Shown: positions 37,314 to 48,593 of the stretch, piece after piece
Layout: each line of letters opens with the position of its first letter
Numbering within the stretch: position 1 is the stretch's first letter
Assembly (NCBI RefSeq): GCF_007859955.1
Contig: NZ_SJPR01000003.1
Span: forward strand, 186,001-250,000
Direction of reading: 5' to 3'
DNA length: 64,000 nucleotides
DNA from: Botrimarina colliarenosi
GTDB lineage: Bacteria; Planctomycetota; Planctomycetia; Pirellulales; Lacipirellulaceae
The notes under the pieces: generated by a model
What the model saw: the letters and a program-made list of their open reading frames with translations, nothing else
Databases searched by the model: none
Told to the model about the DNA's origin: nothing
Made by a program: the position numbers and the translations under genes

Positions 37314-38977
37314 AGTCGCGGCTCTTCTTCGGTCAGCGGGGAATCGGCGCGTTGGGAAGCGGACACGCGGGCTTCCGGACAGCACCCCATCATCAATGGC
37401 GACGGGGTGGTCAGCAAGCCACGTGGTCAGCAAGCCACGATGGTGTGGCGGCGGCGGGGCAGTGGCGGCGTTGCCGTAGCGAAGTGTCGAGTCGGTGTTT
37501 GTCAAGGAATTCCACCCCCAAAGACTAGACCCGGCGACGCCCGCGAATAAAATTATACGATCGATGGAGCCGATCGCAGCGAACCTCCCAAGGGGACGGC
37601 CGCCAACCGAGAGTCGAACGCCGCAGGGCATGACGACTCCGACCCGCGAGCGAGACCAACCCGCCTAGCCGACGCTCCCCGCGCTGCAACCCGGACCAAC
37701 CCACCGAACCGCGAGTCAGTACCCCTCCCCACGAGTATCCATTCGTCCGCGGTCTCCATCCGTCGGTGACAGCCGCGCTGGAAAAAGCACGCCGGGCGAA
37801 AGAGAAGGCGTAGGGGGGACGAAGGCTTCGACTAGCGGCTTCGAAGGTTTGGTTGCGTGAATGAAGTGATGGCCCCCGTTTCCCGTGGTTTTGTTTCCTA
37901 CGGCAAGCGTGCTGACGTTGGTGTCGCGAGACGCCTGCGTGGGTGATCCCGACCGATCGACCGCGCATCGACCCCGCCCCAACGTCCCACCCCCAACTGT
38001 CGTCGGATAGGAGATTGCTGAACGATAACGCGCCGGAAAGGAATTCGTCGGACAAACGAGGGCGGCTTGCTGCCGTCGTCCCCTGCCTAAAGGCCCTGAA
38101 AAGGAGAAGGTCGCGAGCCGTAGCCCTATCGGCCGCTTTGCTGAGGTGAGTTCGAGACCGTCGGCGACGCATGACCGCCGGTGACGAACGTTGCGAGGAC
38201 GAACGTCGCGAGGCGGCAGACTCCGCCGAAGGGGCGCCGCTCACCTAGCAAGCAAGGTCGCCCCAGAGGCAATCTCTTGCCAACTGGGCGTGTCCATAAG
38301 CCTCGATCTGGCAAGGTGTTAGACTACATAGCGAATCGGCTCCGACATTCCCAACCCGGCGCGTCCCCAACCCCACTAACTAGCCACCGAGTCTTCCCGT
38401 CGATGCCGCCCGTCGATGCCGTTAGTCGACGGGTAAACACACGGGGCGAGCCGCCGTGTCGACAACGCTGCGGTGACAACGCTGCGGTGACAACGCTGCG
38501 GTGACAACGCCGTGACTGCAACGCACAATGCTGCGACGACAACCTCGTCGGACAAGATCACCCCTTAGCGACAACTAGCGACGACTGAAGAGGAACCTGT
38601 CCCTGCCGCAACGCCAGCGGCGAAGATTTGCTGGCGGCGCCGTCACGGGACGTGAGTAGCTGGAGTTTTTTCGGTTTTAGACAGAGCAGTACCCGCCGTG
38701 GGTGCGTACCCCAAGTCGACGCATCAGTCGGCTTTTCTCCGCCGAGCCCCGTGGCGCCGCAGACGAATGTCTCGGGCCGCTGGCCTCCAAAGAGGGGACG
38801 GAACCCCGGCGACAAATGAAACAGGGCCGAGGCAGCTGAGTAGAATCACAGGCGGGTCGGTCGGGCGTTGTCCCGGTCGCCCGACAGGTTCGGCAGCACG
38901 GTTTCCCTGAATCTTCCTTAGGACTATCCGGTCGGCGAAGGGCGAACCGCCCCCTCGACCGCCATTTTCGAAACGCG
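37314..38977. other. Long non-coding stretch upstream of the sigma factor gene
   Basis: About 1.66 kb in which no reading frame has convincing coding character. It contains a tandem repeat (38461-38510) and two adjacent 15-bp repeats GACGAACGTYGCGAG at 38183-38212. It may hold a long 5' leader or an RNA gene, but I recognise none of the common ones (tmRNA, RNase P, 6S, SRP). Confidence 0.55.
38461..38510. repeat. 14-bp tandem repeat, 3.6 units
   Basis: Unit GACAACGCTGCGGT at 38461, 38475 and 38489, plus a partial GACAACGC. It lies about 470 bp upstream of the sigma factor start. Confidence 0.9.
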
Positions 38978-40558
38978 TTGGGAGCGAGAGCTTTGTACGA
39001 AGCACTGATAGACAGTGATCTTGAGGACGCCGTCGACCCCGAGCTGGGGGGCCGCCGTTCGGCTCGTGACGAGGACTCGGGAGACGACGAGGCGTCGCTA
39101 CGCTCGGCCGTCACCACGGGCGCCAACCGTGACGACGACGATGACGACGACGAGGGCGCCAGCCTCTTCGAGGGCGAGTCGAACGACTCGTGGTCGGACG
39201 ACCCCGTGCGGATGTACCTGACGCAGATGGGCGAGATCCCGCTGCTGACCCGCAAGGAAGAGATCTGCCTCGCCCGCCGCATCGAGGTCACGCGCACTGC
39301 GTTCCGCCGCAAGCTGTTGGCGTGCGACTACGTGATGCGGGCCGCCTTCAAGACGCTCGACCGCGTCCACAAGGGCGAGCTCCCCTTCGACCGCACGGTG
39401 CAGGTGAGCGTCACCGACCGTCTGGAGAAGGACCAGATCCTCGGCCGTCTGCCGCACAACCTGAAGACGCTTCAGGTGTTGCTGGACCAGAACACCGACG
39501 ACTACCGCCTCGCCACGACCAAGTCGGCGAAGCCCCAGGCCCGCAAGGACGCCTGGGAGCGGCTCGGCCGCCGGCGTTGTCGCGCGGTCAAGTTGATCGA
39601 AGAGCTCGGCCTCCGCACGCAGCGGATCGAGCCGATGATCAACGAGCTCCGCAAGTTCCACCGCCGTGTCGAGCAGCTCCGCTCGCAGATGACGCAGATG
39701 CGGAAGAACCGTCGGCCAATGTCCGAGCGCAAGCCGGTCATCATGGAGTACCGCACGATCCTGCGTTCGCTCCAAGAGACGCCCACCAGCCTCCGCAACC
39801 GTGTCCGCCAGCTCCGCCGGGTCCACACCGAGTACCAACGCGCCAAGCGGGGCCTCTCGGAGGGCAACCTGCGTCTGGTCGTCTCGATCGCCAAGAAGTA
39901 CCGCAACCGCGGCCTGTCGTTCCTCGACCTGATCCAGGAAGGCAACGCCGGCCTGATGCGGGCCGTCGATAAGTTCGAGTACCGCCGCGGCTTCAAGTTC
40001 TGCACGTACGCGACGTGGTGGATCCGCCAGGCGATCACCCGCGCCGTGGCCGACCAGAGCCGCACGATCCGCATCCCGGTCCACATGGTCGAGACCATGA
40101 GCCGCGTGCGGAACGTCTCCCGCGCCCTGCTACAGAAGCTGGGCCGCGAGCCGACGCTCGAGGAGACCGCCAAGGCGGCCGACTGCACGATCGACGAGGC
40201 GCGTCGCGTCCTGGCGATGAGCCGCTACCCGATCAGCCTCGACCGTCCGGTCGGCAACAGCGAGGACAGCCAGTTCGGCGACCTCCTGCCGGACAACGGC
40301 GCCGAGAGCCCCGCCAACGGCGCGGCTCAAGAGATGCTCCGCGGCCGCATCACCGATGTCCTCAAGACGCTCAGCTACCGTGAGCGTGAGATCATCAAGC
40401 TCCGTTACGGCCTGGGCGACGGCTACAGCTACACGCTCGAAGAAGTGGGCCACATCTTCAAAGTGACCCGCGAGCGGATCCGCCAGATCGAAGCGAAGGC
40501 GGTCCGCAAGCTGCAACAGCCGAGCCGCAGTGCGGAGCTGGTGGGCTTCCTCGACTGA
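38978..40558 (+). CDS. RNA polymerase sigma-70 factor, RpoD/SigA type
   Basis: A 526-residue sigma factor of group 1/2. Region 1.2 is [20 protein letters not shown]; a non-conserved region of about 200 residues follows. Region 2 is [19 protein letters not shown] through [16 protein letters not shown] and RTIRIPVHM, and region 4 ends with [19 protein letters not shown] very acidic N-terminus (DDDDDDDEG) stands where region 1.1 would be. The start is TTG at 38978 or, equally plausibly, TTG at 38993 (MYEALIDSD). Its size and completeness suggest the housekeeping or a major alternative factor, but planctomycetes have several. Confidence 0.9.
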   Translation: MGARALYEALIDSDLEDAVDPELGGRRSARDEDSGDDEASLRSAVTTGANRDDDDDDDEGASLFEGESNDSWSDDPVRMYLTQMGEIPLLTRKEEICLARRIEVTRTAFRRKLLACDYVMRAAFKTLDRVHKGELPFDRTVQVSVTDRLEKDQILGRLPHNLKTLQVLLDQNTDDYRLATTKSAKPQARKDAWERLGRRRCRAVKLIEELGLRTQRIEPMINELRKFHRRVEQLRSQMTQMRKNRRPMSERKPVIMEYRTILRSLQETPTSLRNRVRQLRRVHTEYQRAKRGLSEGNLRLVVSIAKKYRNRGLSFLDLIQEGNAGLMRAVDKFEYRRGFKFCTYATWWIRQAITRAVADQSRTIRIPVHMVETMSRVRNVSRALLQKLGREPTLEETAKAADCTIDEARRVLAMSRYPISLDRPVGNSEDSQFGDLLPDNGAESPANGAAQEMLRGRITDVLKTLSYREREIIKLRYGLGDGYSYTLEEVGHIFKVTRERIRQIEAKAVRKLQQPSRSAELVGFLD

Positions 40559-40597
40559 GGCGCGCTCTAGAAGACGACTAGAAGAATCGACCTAACG

Positions 40598-40635
40598 AAA
40601 GGCCCCCGTCGCGATAGCGGCGGGGGCCTTTTTCT
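40598..40635 (+). terminator. Rho-independent terminator of the sigma factor gene
   Basis: GGCCCCCGTCGC and GCGGCGGGGGCC form a 12-bp stem with a GATA loop, followed by TTTTTC. It lies 40 bp after the stop codon. Confidence 0.9.
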
Positions 40636-40716
40636 GTTGGTTACCGCAAGGTGACGTGCCGGTTTGGGTTATCCTGAGGACCCGTTCTGAAAGCGTCGCA
40701 GTGGAAGGGGTTTCCG

Positions 40717-43700
40717 ATGCCTCGTCGTTCTTCTAGTCAAAGCTCTTCCCCGCGGTTGCGGAGCCGCCTGCGCTGCGAAGCGTTGGAGGACCGCCGGCTG
40801 CTGGCGACCTACGTCGTCAGCTCGACGGCCGACGCCGGCGCGGGCTCGCTCCGCGAGGCGATCGATCTGGCGAACGCGTCGGCCGGCGTGGCGGACGAGA
40901 TTGTCTTTGACGAGACGCTGTTCTCGACGCCGCAGGCAATCCTGCTGAATAGTCAGTTGCCGACGATCACCGACGCGTTGTCGATCGCCGGGCCGGGAGC
41001 GGAGCTGTTGGCGCTCGACGGGCAGAAGCAAACGCTGACCCAGCAAGCGGCGTTCAGCATTCTTGTCATCAACGACGGCAAAGCGGCGACGAAAGTCGAT
41101 GTCTCCCTGTCGGGGCTCACTCTCCGAAACGTCGGGGACAGGTCCGCCCTGACGAACGCCGAGTCGTTGACCGTCACGGACTGCGATTTCGTTGACAACG
41201 GACAGCGGTTTAACGCGCCTATCGCGACACAGTCGGGCGGGGCGATCAATAGCAGCGGCCAGTTGACGGTCGTCGGCAGCAACTTTCAGGGTAACTACGC
41301 CAATAATGGCGGAGCGATCTCCTCCTCAGGGATGCTGCTGTCGGTGTCGTCGAGTTACTTTCGCGACAACCAATCAAGCTACGGCGGAGGAGCGATCCTC
41401 AGCAACAGCACGGGGGGCGTCCTCACTATCTCCGGCAGCACGTTCGCCGAAAACGGAGCGACGGGATCCAGTTCCCAGGGGGGCGCCGTCTATGTCGACC
41501 ACGGCCCCAGTCGAGCGAGCATCGAGACGAGCACGTTCTCAAACAACGAGGCCAATCAGGGAGGGGCGATCTTCAACGCCGGCTACCTGGCGCTAAGCCA
41601 CTCGACCGTTTACGGGAGCCGTGTCGGGTTCAGCGTCGGTGTTGCCAGCGCCATTACCTCAAGCTCTCAGGGGAGAGTGTCGATCGACCACTCGATTGTC
41701 GCCGGAACCGAAGAAAGGACGTCCGGCGCCTTGAGGCAGGACCTGTATCGAGTGCTGGATGTCACCAACAGCCTGATCGGCTTCGACGATCAACTCCCCT
41801 TCAACGGCCTCGTCCTCGTTGATGGCGAGAACGGGAATCAAATCGGCGGTGAGCAAACGCCATTCGACCCTCGGCTTGCGCCGCTCGCTGACCACGGCGG
41901 GCCGACGCCAACCCATGCACCGCTCCCCGGCAGCCGCGTGATTGACGCGGGCGACGCCGACTACGTCGCGGCGCCGGGCGAGACCGACCAGCGCGGCGGG
42001 CTCTACCAGCGTGTCGCCGGCGGGCGGATCGACATCGGGGCGTTCGAGTCGCAGGGGCCGGTCACCACGGCGCCGGGCGACTTCAACGGCGACGGCCGTT
42101 TCGACGCCGCCGACTATACCGTCTGGCGTGACAGCGCCGGCGTGAGCGTCGCGCCGCTGACCGCCGGCGACGCCACGGGCGACGGCGTCGTCGACGAGAC
42201 CGACCTCGCTCTGTGGCGCAACCGCTACGGCGCCCGCTACCTCGTCGGAGAGCCGGTCGTCAACGACTTGGCGGATGACGATGACGGCGACATCTACAAC
42301 GGCCGCACGACCCTGCGCGAGGCGATCCGCTACGCGAATGCCGCGTCGTGGGTCGACACGATTACGTTCGATGCCTCGCTCTCCGGCGGGGTGATCACGC
42401 AGCTTTTTACGGGAGGATTCGGGGCGCCTGCCCCCGTTTACCAGATTAGCGCGGACCTGACGATCGACGCCCGCTCCTTGGAAGAGGGGGTGACGATCCG
42501 GTCATCCGTGAGTGGCCCCCCCCAGCTCTTCGATGTCTACGATGGGCCAAGCGGCTCGCACCAGCTCGATGTGACCTTCGCTGGCATTACGCTGAACAGC
42601 AAGCGTGGCGGCTTCATCGTTAACGCCCCCCTCGAAGCGTCGCTGACCTTTATTAAGTCGACGCTGATCGCCGAGGGGACCTCAGCAAGCAAAAACTCCG
42701 TCTACAGCCGAGGTCCGATCCGATTCGTTGACACCGTTATGGACCTGAGCGGACTGCAACATTTATTTCCCGCGAGCGACGCGGTCCGTTCCAACGAGAG
42801 CGTCGAGCTGCTGCGGAGCAACATCATCGGGGCCCCGGGGGTCGGCGTTGCGGTACGGGCTTTACCGTCCTATTACACCAACCCAATCCCGTCGGGCGTG
42901 CGACTGATCGATAGCAGCATAAGCGGCTCGAAAGGCTACGGAATTGACGCGATCGGCGACGTGACGCTGGAGAACTCGCAAGTCGTCGCGGGGCAAAGCA
43001 CCGGCATCAAAACAGCTGTCAGCAAGAACTACTACGGAGAGATCGTCTTTCCGGGCTCGGTGACCCTGATCGACGGCCAAGTGAGCGACAACCAAAGAGT
43101 AGGGATCGACGCCGCCGGCGACGTCTCGGCCCTCCGCAGTCGTATCGAACGCAATACGGGGACGGGTCTGGGGGGCGGGATCTACGCTCAAGGAAAGGTT
43201 TCGCTCGTCGAGAGCTACGTTCGCTCGAACTCCGCCAATCAAGGGGCGGGAGTTTATGCCCTGGGTCGAAGCTCCGGCAGCTTTACGGCCCCGACGGCGG
43301 AGACGATAGTCGTTTCTTCCCAGCAGTCAGACATCAGTTTCAACACGAGCGCGCAAACCGCGTCGGCAATCTATTCGCTGGGATCGATCGACATCCAGGC
43401 CACGTCGATCAGTAACAACGCGATAGACCCGGGCAGTTCTAACGAGGCTATCGCCACCGTACTCAACGGGATTCAGTTTTCGAACGGGTCACTACGGTAC
43501 GCGGCGACATTCACCGACAGCGTCCTGTCCGGGAACACGGGGCCCGCTAATGCACGGGTGGCTAACAACTATTCTCCCGGTACCGTCACGCTCCTCCGAT
43601 CGCAAGTCATCGACAATGCGATCAACGGCGTGGCGGCGACCTCAATCATCGACAGCTTGATCAGTCGTAACCAAGGGATCGGGGCCTTTCTTTTTATGGG

Positions 43701-44859
43701 CGAAGTGGTGCGCAGTGAAATCTCGGAGAACCAGGGGTATGGTGTCTGGGGAGCGGGTACCGCGGTCGTCATCGACTCCAGCAAGATCCACGGCAACCAC
43801 GGCGGGGTTTACGGGGACTTCGGCTCCCAAATCGTCCTGGTGAACTCGACCGTCACGGAGAATGCCCTCGCTCCGCTTCCTGGCGCCGCCGTTTCAAGGG
43901 GAGCGGGCATGTATGGCTACCGCGTCTCGCTTTACGGCAGCACAGTCAGCGATAACGCCGCTACTGACGACGGCGCTCAGGGTGGCGGGATTTACGCTAC
44001 GGACCGACTCGATCTCGTTCAAAGCACGGTTAGCGGTAACCGCGCGGAGGGCGTCGGCGCGGCGGGTGGCGGCGTCTACACGAAGACGCTCACGGCGACG
44101 CATAGCACGATCGCCAACAATACGGCCGACTCACTAGGTGGCGGCGTCTACGCCACGGCCGGCGTATCCTTGGATGGGACCATCCTCGCCGGCAACACGG
44201 CGCCCGACGGCGGCCCCGACCTCTACCGCGCAGGGACCGGCACGCTGACGGTCGACTACTCGCTGCTGGGCGACGCAACTGACTCGGGCGTCGACGCGGC
44301 GACGGGCGTCGGCAACCTGCTGGGCGTCGACCCGCTGCTCGGACCGCTGCAGGACAACGGCGGACCGACGTGGACGCACGCCCTACTCGCCGGCAGCCCC
44401 GCGATCGACGCCGGCGACCCGGCCCGCGTCGCCGTGCCGTGGAACTACTCACCGGGGGGTGGCTTACCTCCGCTGACTTTCGTCGGTGACGTCGACCAAC
44501 GCGGCGAGGGCTATCCGCGTGTGCTTGATGGCGGCTCTGGCGCCATGCGGATCGACATCGGCGCCTACGAAGCCGACGTAGCGCCGTCGCTTGGTTTAGT
44601 GCAGCAGACGCCCGAATCGAGGTCCTCGTTCACGCTGAGTAAGCCGGCCAGCCTGCCGACCCTGCGAGAGTTGGATGCCGCTCAGCAACTCCTCTTGCTC
44701 GCGGTGAGAGTCGGAACCGAAGGTGCTGAGGCCGTCGGTGCTGAGAGCGATCTGACTCCCGTCCCTACCGATGACGATTCGTCGCCCGAATTGATCGATG
44801 AAGCTTTCGCGTCCGCATCGCTTGTCGACCGATTCGATCGGTTTACCGCTGCTTTTTGA
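40717..44859 (+). CDS. Giant secreted beta-helix protein with LEPRxLL-type motif and internal dockerin-like segment
   Basis: A 1380-residue surface or secreted protein. The N-terminus carries [14 protein letters not shown], the planctomycete LEPRxLL-type export motif. A CSLREA-like start ([11 protein letters not shown]) leads to right-handed parallel beta-helix repeats with many SGNTxxNGGAI-type turns. At about 454-508 two EF-hand-like calcium loops ([38 protein letters not shown]) form a dockerin-like module. A second LREAIRYAN start and a second, longer helix follow, so the protein is a two-unit duplication. Both units end in a choice-of-anchor Q-like segment ([18 protein letters not shown] ... 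IDIGAxE). It probably acts as an adhesin or polysaccharide-binding protein. Confidence 0.85.
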   Translation: MPRRSSSQSSSPRLRSRLRCEALEDRRLLATYVVSSTADAGAGSLREAIDLANASAGVADEIVFDETLFSTPQAILLNSQLPTITDALSIAGPGAELLALDGQKQTLTQQAAFSILVINDGKAATKVDVSLSGLTLRNVGDRSALTNAESLTVTDCDFVDNGQRFNAPIATQSGGAINSSGQLTVVGSNFQGNYANNGGAISSSGMLLSVSSSYFRDNQSSYGGGAILSNSTGGVLTISGSTFAENGATGSSSQGGAVYVDHGPSRASIETSTFSNNEANQGGAIFNAGYLALSHSTVYGSRVGFSVGVASAITSSSQGRVSIDHSIVAGTEERTSGALRQDLYRVLDVTNSLIGFDDQLPFNGLVLVDGENGNQIGGEQTPFDPRLAPLADHGGPTPTHAPLPGSRVIDAGDADYVAAPGETDQRGGLYQRVAGGRIDIGAFESQGPVTTAPGDFNGDGRFDAADYTVWRDSAGVSVAPLTAGDATGDGVVDETDLALWRNRYGARYLVGEPVVNDLADDDDGDIYNGRTTLREAIRYANAASWVDTITFDASLSGGVITQLFTGGFGAPAPVYQISADLTIDARSLEEGVTIRSSVSGPPQLFDVYDGPSGSHQLDVTFAGITLNSKRGGFIVNAPLEASLTFIKSTLIAEGTSASKNSVYSRGPIRFVDTVMDLSGLQHLFPASDAVRSNESVELLRSNIIGAPGVGVAVRALPSYYTNPIPSGVRLIDSSISGSKGYGIDAIGDVTLENSQVVAGQSTGIKTAVSKNYYGEIVFPGSVTLIDGQVSDNQRVGIDAAGDVSALRSRIERNTGTGLGGGIYAQGKVSLVESYVRSNSANQGAGVYALGRSSGSFTAPTAETIVVSSQQSDISFNTSAQTASAIYSLGSIDIQATSISNNAIDPGSSNEAIATVLNGIQFSNGSLRYAATFTDSVLSGNTGPANARVANNYSPGTVTLLRSQVIDNAINGVAATSIIDSLISRNQGIGAFLFMGEVVRSEISENQGYGVWGAGTAVVIDSSKIHGNHGGVYGDFGSQIVLVNSTVTENALAPLPGAAVSRGAGMYGYRVSLYGSTVSDNAATDDGAQGGGIYATDRLDLVQSTVSGNRAEGVGAAGGGVYTKTLTATHSTIANNTADSLGGGVYATAGVSLDGTILAGNTAPDGGPDLYRAGTGTLTVDYSLLGDATDSGVDAATGVGNLLGVDPLLGPLQDNGGPTWTHALLAGSPAIDAGDPARVAVPWNYSPGGGLPPLTFVGDVDQRGEGYPRVLDGGSGAMRIDIGAYEADVAPSLGLVQQTPESRSSFTLSKPASLPTLRELDAAQQLLLLAVRVGTEGAEAVGAESDLTPVPTDDDSSPELIDEAFASASLVDRFDRFTAAF

Positions 44860-44863
44860 GACG

Positions 44864-45010
44864 CTACGCAGCGATTCGCGGACTAACGAGCCGGTCGGTC
44901 GCTTCGTCGGCGTGATAGGTCAGTGCGCCGAGCATCGCGCCAATCGTCCCGCCGACGCTTGCCGTGATGATGGCCGTAGCGGCGCCGGCGTTCTTGGAGA
45001 GGCTCTCAGC
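44864..45010 (-). pseudogene. Decayed partial copy of the glycine-zipper protein gene at 47772
   Basis: The minus strand encodes GGTIGAMLGALTYHADEATD, very close to GGTIGAMLGSATYHDDEQTD in the intact gene. The match extends over about 100 bp of DNA. Upstream in frame a TGA occurs with no start codon after it; downstream the frame leaves homology after TDRLV and stops at 44864. It is therefore a fragment, not a gene. Confidence 0.75.
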
Positions 45011-45141
45011 GTCATGGGTCCGATCCGTGCGAGCTGAGAGTTTGGTTGCTCACTTGCGGACGCCCGCTTATCCTCTTTCTCGTCGTTTGCCGGCACGGCG
45101 CCGTCTCGGCCTTCCGTTGTACTCAAGCCGCCGATGTTGCG

Positions 45142-47682
45142 ATGCCTTACACCGTCAATGGGATTGGAACCAACTACTACGGCAAGCAGAACCTCGAGAA
45201 GCACCAGGGCGTCTGCGGCAGTTGCGGTCGCGAGGTGGAGCTAAAGTCGTACGACACGCGACTCTGCTTTTGCGTCTTGTACATTCCCCTGATCCCGTTG
45301 GGGAAGAAGCGGGTGGTTGATGATTGCCCCGCCTGCCGACGCCACCATGTTCTGAATCACTCGGTCTGGGAAGAACAGCGGGGCAAGGCGATCCGCGAGG
45401 CGGTCGCCGCTTACGAAGCGGCGCCCGACGATATCGAGAAGGCGATCGCCATGCACGCCACGCTCGCCTCGGCGGGCGAACGAGCGGCCGCGGCGAAGAT
45501 GGTCGAAACGCTCTCCGAGCGGTTCCCGGAAAACGCCGACGTACAGGTCTACCTCGGCAACTCGCTCGAAGAGATCGGTGAGACGCAGCGGTCCAACGAG
45601 CGTTTCCACCTGGCTTACCAGGCCGACTCCACCAACCCACTGGCGCAGCACGCGTCGGCGGTCGCCTTCCTCCGGGAGGGCAAGCCGGAAGAGGCCCGCA
45701 AGCGGCTCGACGAGTTCGAGAAAGGGGGCGGCCAAGTCGCCCCGGCGATTCTGTTTGCGTTGGCAACCGAATTTGAGAAGCAGAACGACCCCGCCACGGC
45801 GGCCGAACTGCTCCGCCGTGTCAGCGACGTGGCGCCGAACGCCCGCAAGGAGAAGGGGTTTCGTCAGTTGGCGAAAAAAGTCGAGGAAACGACGGGAGAG
45901 CGGCCCGGGACGTTGGCGGCGCCCGTCGGCTGGTGGGAGAACCGCGCCGTTTGGGTGGGCGCTGGAGCGGTGGCGATCGCCGCGGCGCTATTCGCCTACG
46001 ACGCCCACGTCGCCGGGTCGCTGACCTATGTGGTGAATGGATTGCCGAAGCCGATCTCGGTGGCGGTGGATGATGGCGAGTCGTCGCGCATTCTGCCCGG
46101 CCGTTGGTCGGTGCTAAAGCTTCCCGTCGGAGAGCACGTGGCTCGGGTCGTCGATCCGCCAGAGCACGCGGGAGAGACCCCCTTCTCGGTCAACCCGGGG
46201 CGGTTCTCGCGCTGGCTGCGGAAGCCGGCAACCGTCGTCGATCCGACCCGTTCCGCCATGGTTCTCTACGAGGAGACCGTCTACAGCGAAGTCCCCGTCG
46301 ACCGCGACAACGCCTTCGAGGTGGTTATCGGTGAGCCGAGCCACACGTTCGACAACGCGGATTATCACTTTGTGGACTTCCCGGCCGAGATCGAGATCGA
46401 TCGGGAAGAGGTCACCAAGTCGCGGGTCGGTATGGTCGAGATCGATCCCGAAGTCTTGTTCTTCAACTTCCCCGATCAACTAGAGCGGCCGGAGGTCCTC
46501 GACTTCATCGAGTCGCATCTCTTGGCCGTGGATGAGAGCGAAGACCTCCTCGGGGTTTATTTCGGCGCCCTGACGGAACACGACGCCCTCGCGCGGGGCG
46601 AGGCGTTCCTTGCGGCGCGGCTGGATCACCAGCCGATCGATGTCGAATGGCACCGGTTCTATCAGCGTTTGGCCGAATTGAATGGCCAACGCGACCTGCC
46701 AGCCAGGTATGACGGGTTGCTCAAGATGTCGCCCGAGGACCCCGACCTGATGTACCTTCGGGCCCGTTTAGAGAGCTACGCCGATCGTTCGAGGCCGCTC
46801 TACGAGCGGGCTCTGGAGGTCGACGCGGACCATGTCATGACGCTCCTCGGGAAAGCCTACATGGAGATGGCGACGGGTGACTTCGGAGCCGCTCTCGAGG
46901 CGACCGACCGCGTCCTTACGGTTGAGCCAGAAAACTTCCGGGCCGTCCAGATGCGTCGCCGTTTGCTTGCCGGCGTCGATCGTCGGGACGAGTTGGAGCG
47001 CGAGTTGCAGACGGCGATCGCCGAATCGCCTTTGAACCTTCTTGCGACCGAGCTAATGATGGCGAGCGAAGCGGCGCGAGGCGACCTCGACGCCGCGCGT
47101 CAGTCGCAGCAAGCGTTCGCCGCAAAGGTCGCGGAGGAATGGCCGAAAGACCCTTACCAACTCAACGTCCTCACGCAGGTGCTGCTCCTCCGTCTCGAAG
47201 GCGACTATCCCGCCGCGATCGAAGCCGCCACAACTCTTACCGACCAAGCAAGGCGCGCCGGTGTGATGCAAGTCAACGCCTTGCTGTCCGGCGACACCGC
47301 CACCGCTGCTGAGCTCACGGGCGATCTGGAAGCGATCAATCAGCCCGACGCATGGTTGTGGACCTGTCTCGCCGCCGCCACGGCGGGCGACAGCGACGCC
47401 GCCGAATATCGCCGTCAGGCGGTCGAGGCGTACAGCAAGCAGGGCGGAACGTTCGGCGAGATCGGCCGCTTGCTTGCCGGCGACCTGCCCGAGAAAGAGC
47501 TTGCTCTGCGAGCCTACTTCCTTGAGGCCGAACCCGACCTCAAGGCCGCGCTCTTGCTCCTGACGGCCGATCGTACGGAGATGTACAGCGGTCGCCTCGT
47601 CGAACTCGCCGAGCGGCTGATACTTCTGCCGGGCGACAAGACCCCCTTACTCGAAGCGGCGATCGCCGCTCGCAAGTCATAA
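45142..47682 (+). CDS. Zinc-ribbon TPR membrane protein
   Basis: An 846-residue protein from ATG 45142 (the frame is open upstream, but MPYTVNGIGTNYYGK is a natural start). Residues about 20-75 contain a zinc ribbon (CGSCGREVEL ... CPACRRHH). A first set of TPR helices follows (about 90-265), a single membrane helix at about 270-290 (WVGAGAVAIAAALFAY), then a mixed domain and a second TPR array (about 560-846). TPRs mediate protein interactions. The topology suggests a cytosolic ribbon and an extracytoplasmic C-terminal part. No partner is indicated by neighbours. Confidence 0.75.
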   Translation: MPYTVNGIGTNYYGKQNLEKHQGVCGSCGREVELKSYDTRLCFCVLYIPLIPLGKKRVVDDCPACRRHHVLNHSVWEEQRGKAIREAVAAYEAAPDDIEKAIAMHATLASAGERAAAAKMVETLSERFPENADVQVYLGNSLEEIGETQRSNERFHLAYQADSTNPLAQHASAVAFLREGKPEEARKRLDEFEKGGGQVAPAILFALATEFEKQNDPATAAELLRRVSDVAPNARKEKGFRQLAKKVEETTGERPGTLAAPVGWWENRAVWVGAGAVAIAAALFAYDAHVAGSLTYVVNGLPKPISVAVDDGESSRILPGRWSVLKLPVGEHVARVVDPPEHAGETPFSVNPGRFSRWLRKPATVVDPTRSAMVLYEETVYSEVPVDRDNAFEVVIGEPSHTFDNADYHFVDFPAEIEIDREEVTKSRVGMVEIDPEVLFFNFPDQLERPEVLDFIESHLLAVDESEDLLGVYFGALTEHDALARGEAFLAARLDHQPIDVEWHRFYQRLAELNGQRDLPARYDGLLKMSPEDPDLMYLRARLESYADRSRPLYERALEVDADHVMTLLGKAYMEMATGDFGAALEATDRVLTVEPENFRAVQMRRRLLAGVDRRDELERELQTAIAESPLNLLATELMMASEAARGDLDAARQSQQAFAAKVAEEWPKDPYQLNVLTQVLLLRLEGDYPAAIEAATTLTDQARRAGVMQVNALLSGDTATAAELTGDLEAINQPDAWLWTCLAAATAGDSDAAEYRRQAVEAYSKQGGTFGEIGRLLAGDLPEKELALRAYFLEAEPDLKAALLLLTADRTEMYSGRLVELAERLILLPGDKTPLLEAAIAARKS

Positions 47683-47749
47683 CGGGTTTGCACGAAACGG
47701 GCTTGATCGAAACGGGCTTTAACGACAAGGCACGTTGCGTCGGCAGGGT

Positions 47750-47787
47750 CCCTCAGCCCTCCATCGGACCCTCAGCCCTCCATCGGA
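47750..47787. repeat. 19-bp tandem duplication at a gene's 3' end
   Basis: CCCTCAGCCCTCCATCGGA occurs twice without a gap. The second copy contains the last codons and stop of the glycine-zipper protein gene; the first lies just beyond the stop. Confidence 0.92.
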
Positions 47788-48314
47788 ATAGCGGCTTGCT
47801 GCAGCAACTCCGCCGCGTACTCCATCTTGGCTTTGTCGTCGTTTTCGGTTGGGGTGACGACGACGACGATCGCTCCGCTGTTGATCTGCTCGTCGTAGAG
47901 CTCGACGAGCCGGTCGGTCTGTTCGTCGTCGTGATAGGTAGCGGAGCCGAGCATCGCGCCAATCGTGCCGCCGGCGAGGCCGCCGACCCCCGCCGTGACG
48001 ACGGCGATCGGCCAAGCGACGATGGCCGTCGCGGCGCCGAGGGCGACTCCGATCGACGCGCCGGCCGCGGCCACGACCGAGGGAGCGGTGTTGAGTTGCG
48101 GCGCGCCGGGGGGCATCAGCCGCGAGCGGAACTCCTCACGCCGCGTCTCGTCCGAACAAAGGACATAGATCTGCTCGGCGGCGAATCCCTGGTTCACAAG
48201 GAGCTTCGTCGCGATCCGCGACTGTTCGGCGGTATCATAGAAGGCGACCCGCCCCTCGATCGTCGGCCCGACCGGGTCGGTGGGCTGCGGCATTGGTTCT
48301 GGCGCGACGGGCAT
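47772..48314 (-). CDS. Glycine-zipper membrane-associated protein, general-stress-protein-like
   Basis: A 180-residue protein. The N-terminal third (EGRVAFYDTAEQSRIATKLL...QIYVLCSDE) resembles the small alpha/beta domain of YflT/general-stress-17M-type proteins. The middle is a glycine-zipper hairpin (AAAGASIGVALGAATAIVAW and GVGGLAGGTIGAMLGSATYH) likely to enter the membrane. The C-terminus is a short alpha/beta piece ending IPMEG. The precise role is unknown. A truncated relative lies at 44864-45010. Confidence 0.65.
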   Translation of the reverse strand: MPVAPEPMPQPTDPVGPTIEGRVAFYDTAEQSRIATKLLVNQGFAAEQIYVLCSDETRREEFRSRLMPPGAPQLNTAPSVVAAAGASIGVALGAATAIVAWPIAVVTAGVGGLAGGTIGAMLGSATYHDDEQTDRLVELYDEQINSGAIVVVVTPTENDDKAKMEYAAELLQQAAIPMEG

Positions 48315-48593
48315 GACGAGGCTCCTCGGTTTGGTAGAAAATCGGGTTGCGGGTTGTTACGGGGACATTGATGGTCCAGCGGAAACGCCCCGAGCGAAGA
48401 GAATCAGCTGCAATCGACGTGCCGTTCGGCGTGCGTCGCGTGATTGGTCGCCCGACGAGCCCGTTGCTGGGCGGAAGGCCGGCAGCGAGGTCGCCGAAGG
48501 ACCACCCCGTCGTTCGCAGAGAAAAACAGGCTAATCTTTGACGAGGCCTGCGAGCGCTTGCTCGCCATTACGGACTCGCGAATACGGAACTCT

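Noticed and set aside
37525..38244. A 239-codon minus-strand open frame in the long intergenic region
   Set aside because: Ser/Arg-rich, low-complexity translation with no start context and no motif; treated as non-coding.
38461..38510. Possible CRISPR array
   Set aside because: The 14-bp units are contiguous, with no spacers; it is a simple tandem repeat.
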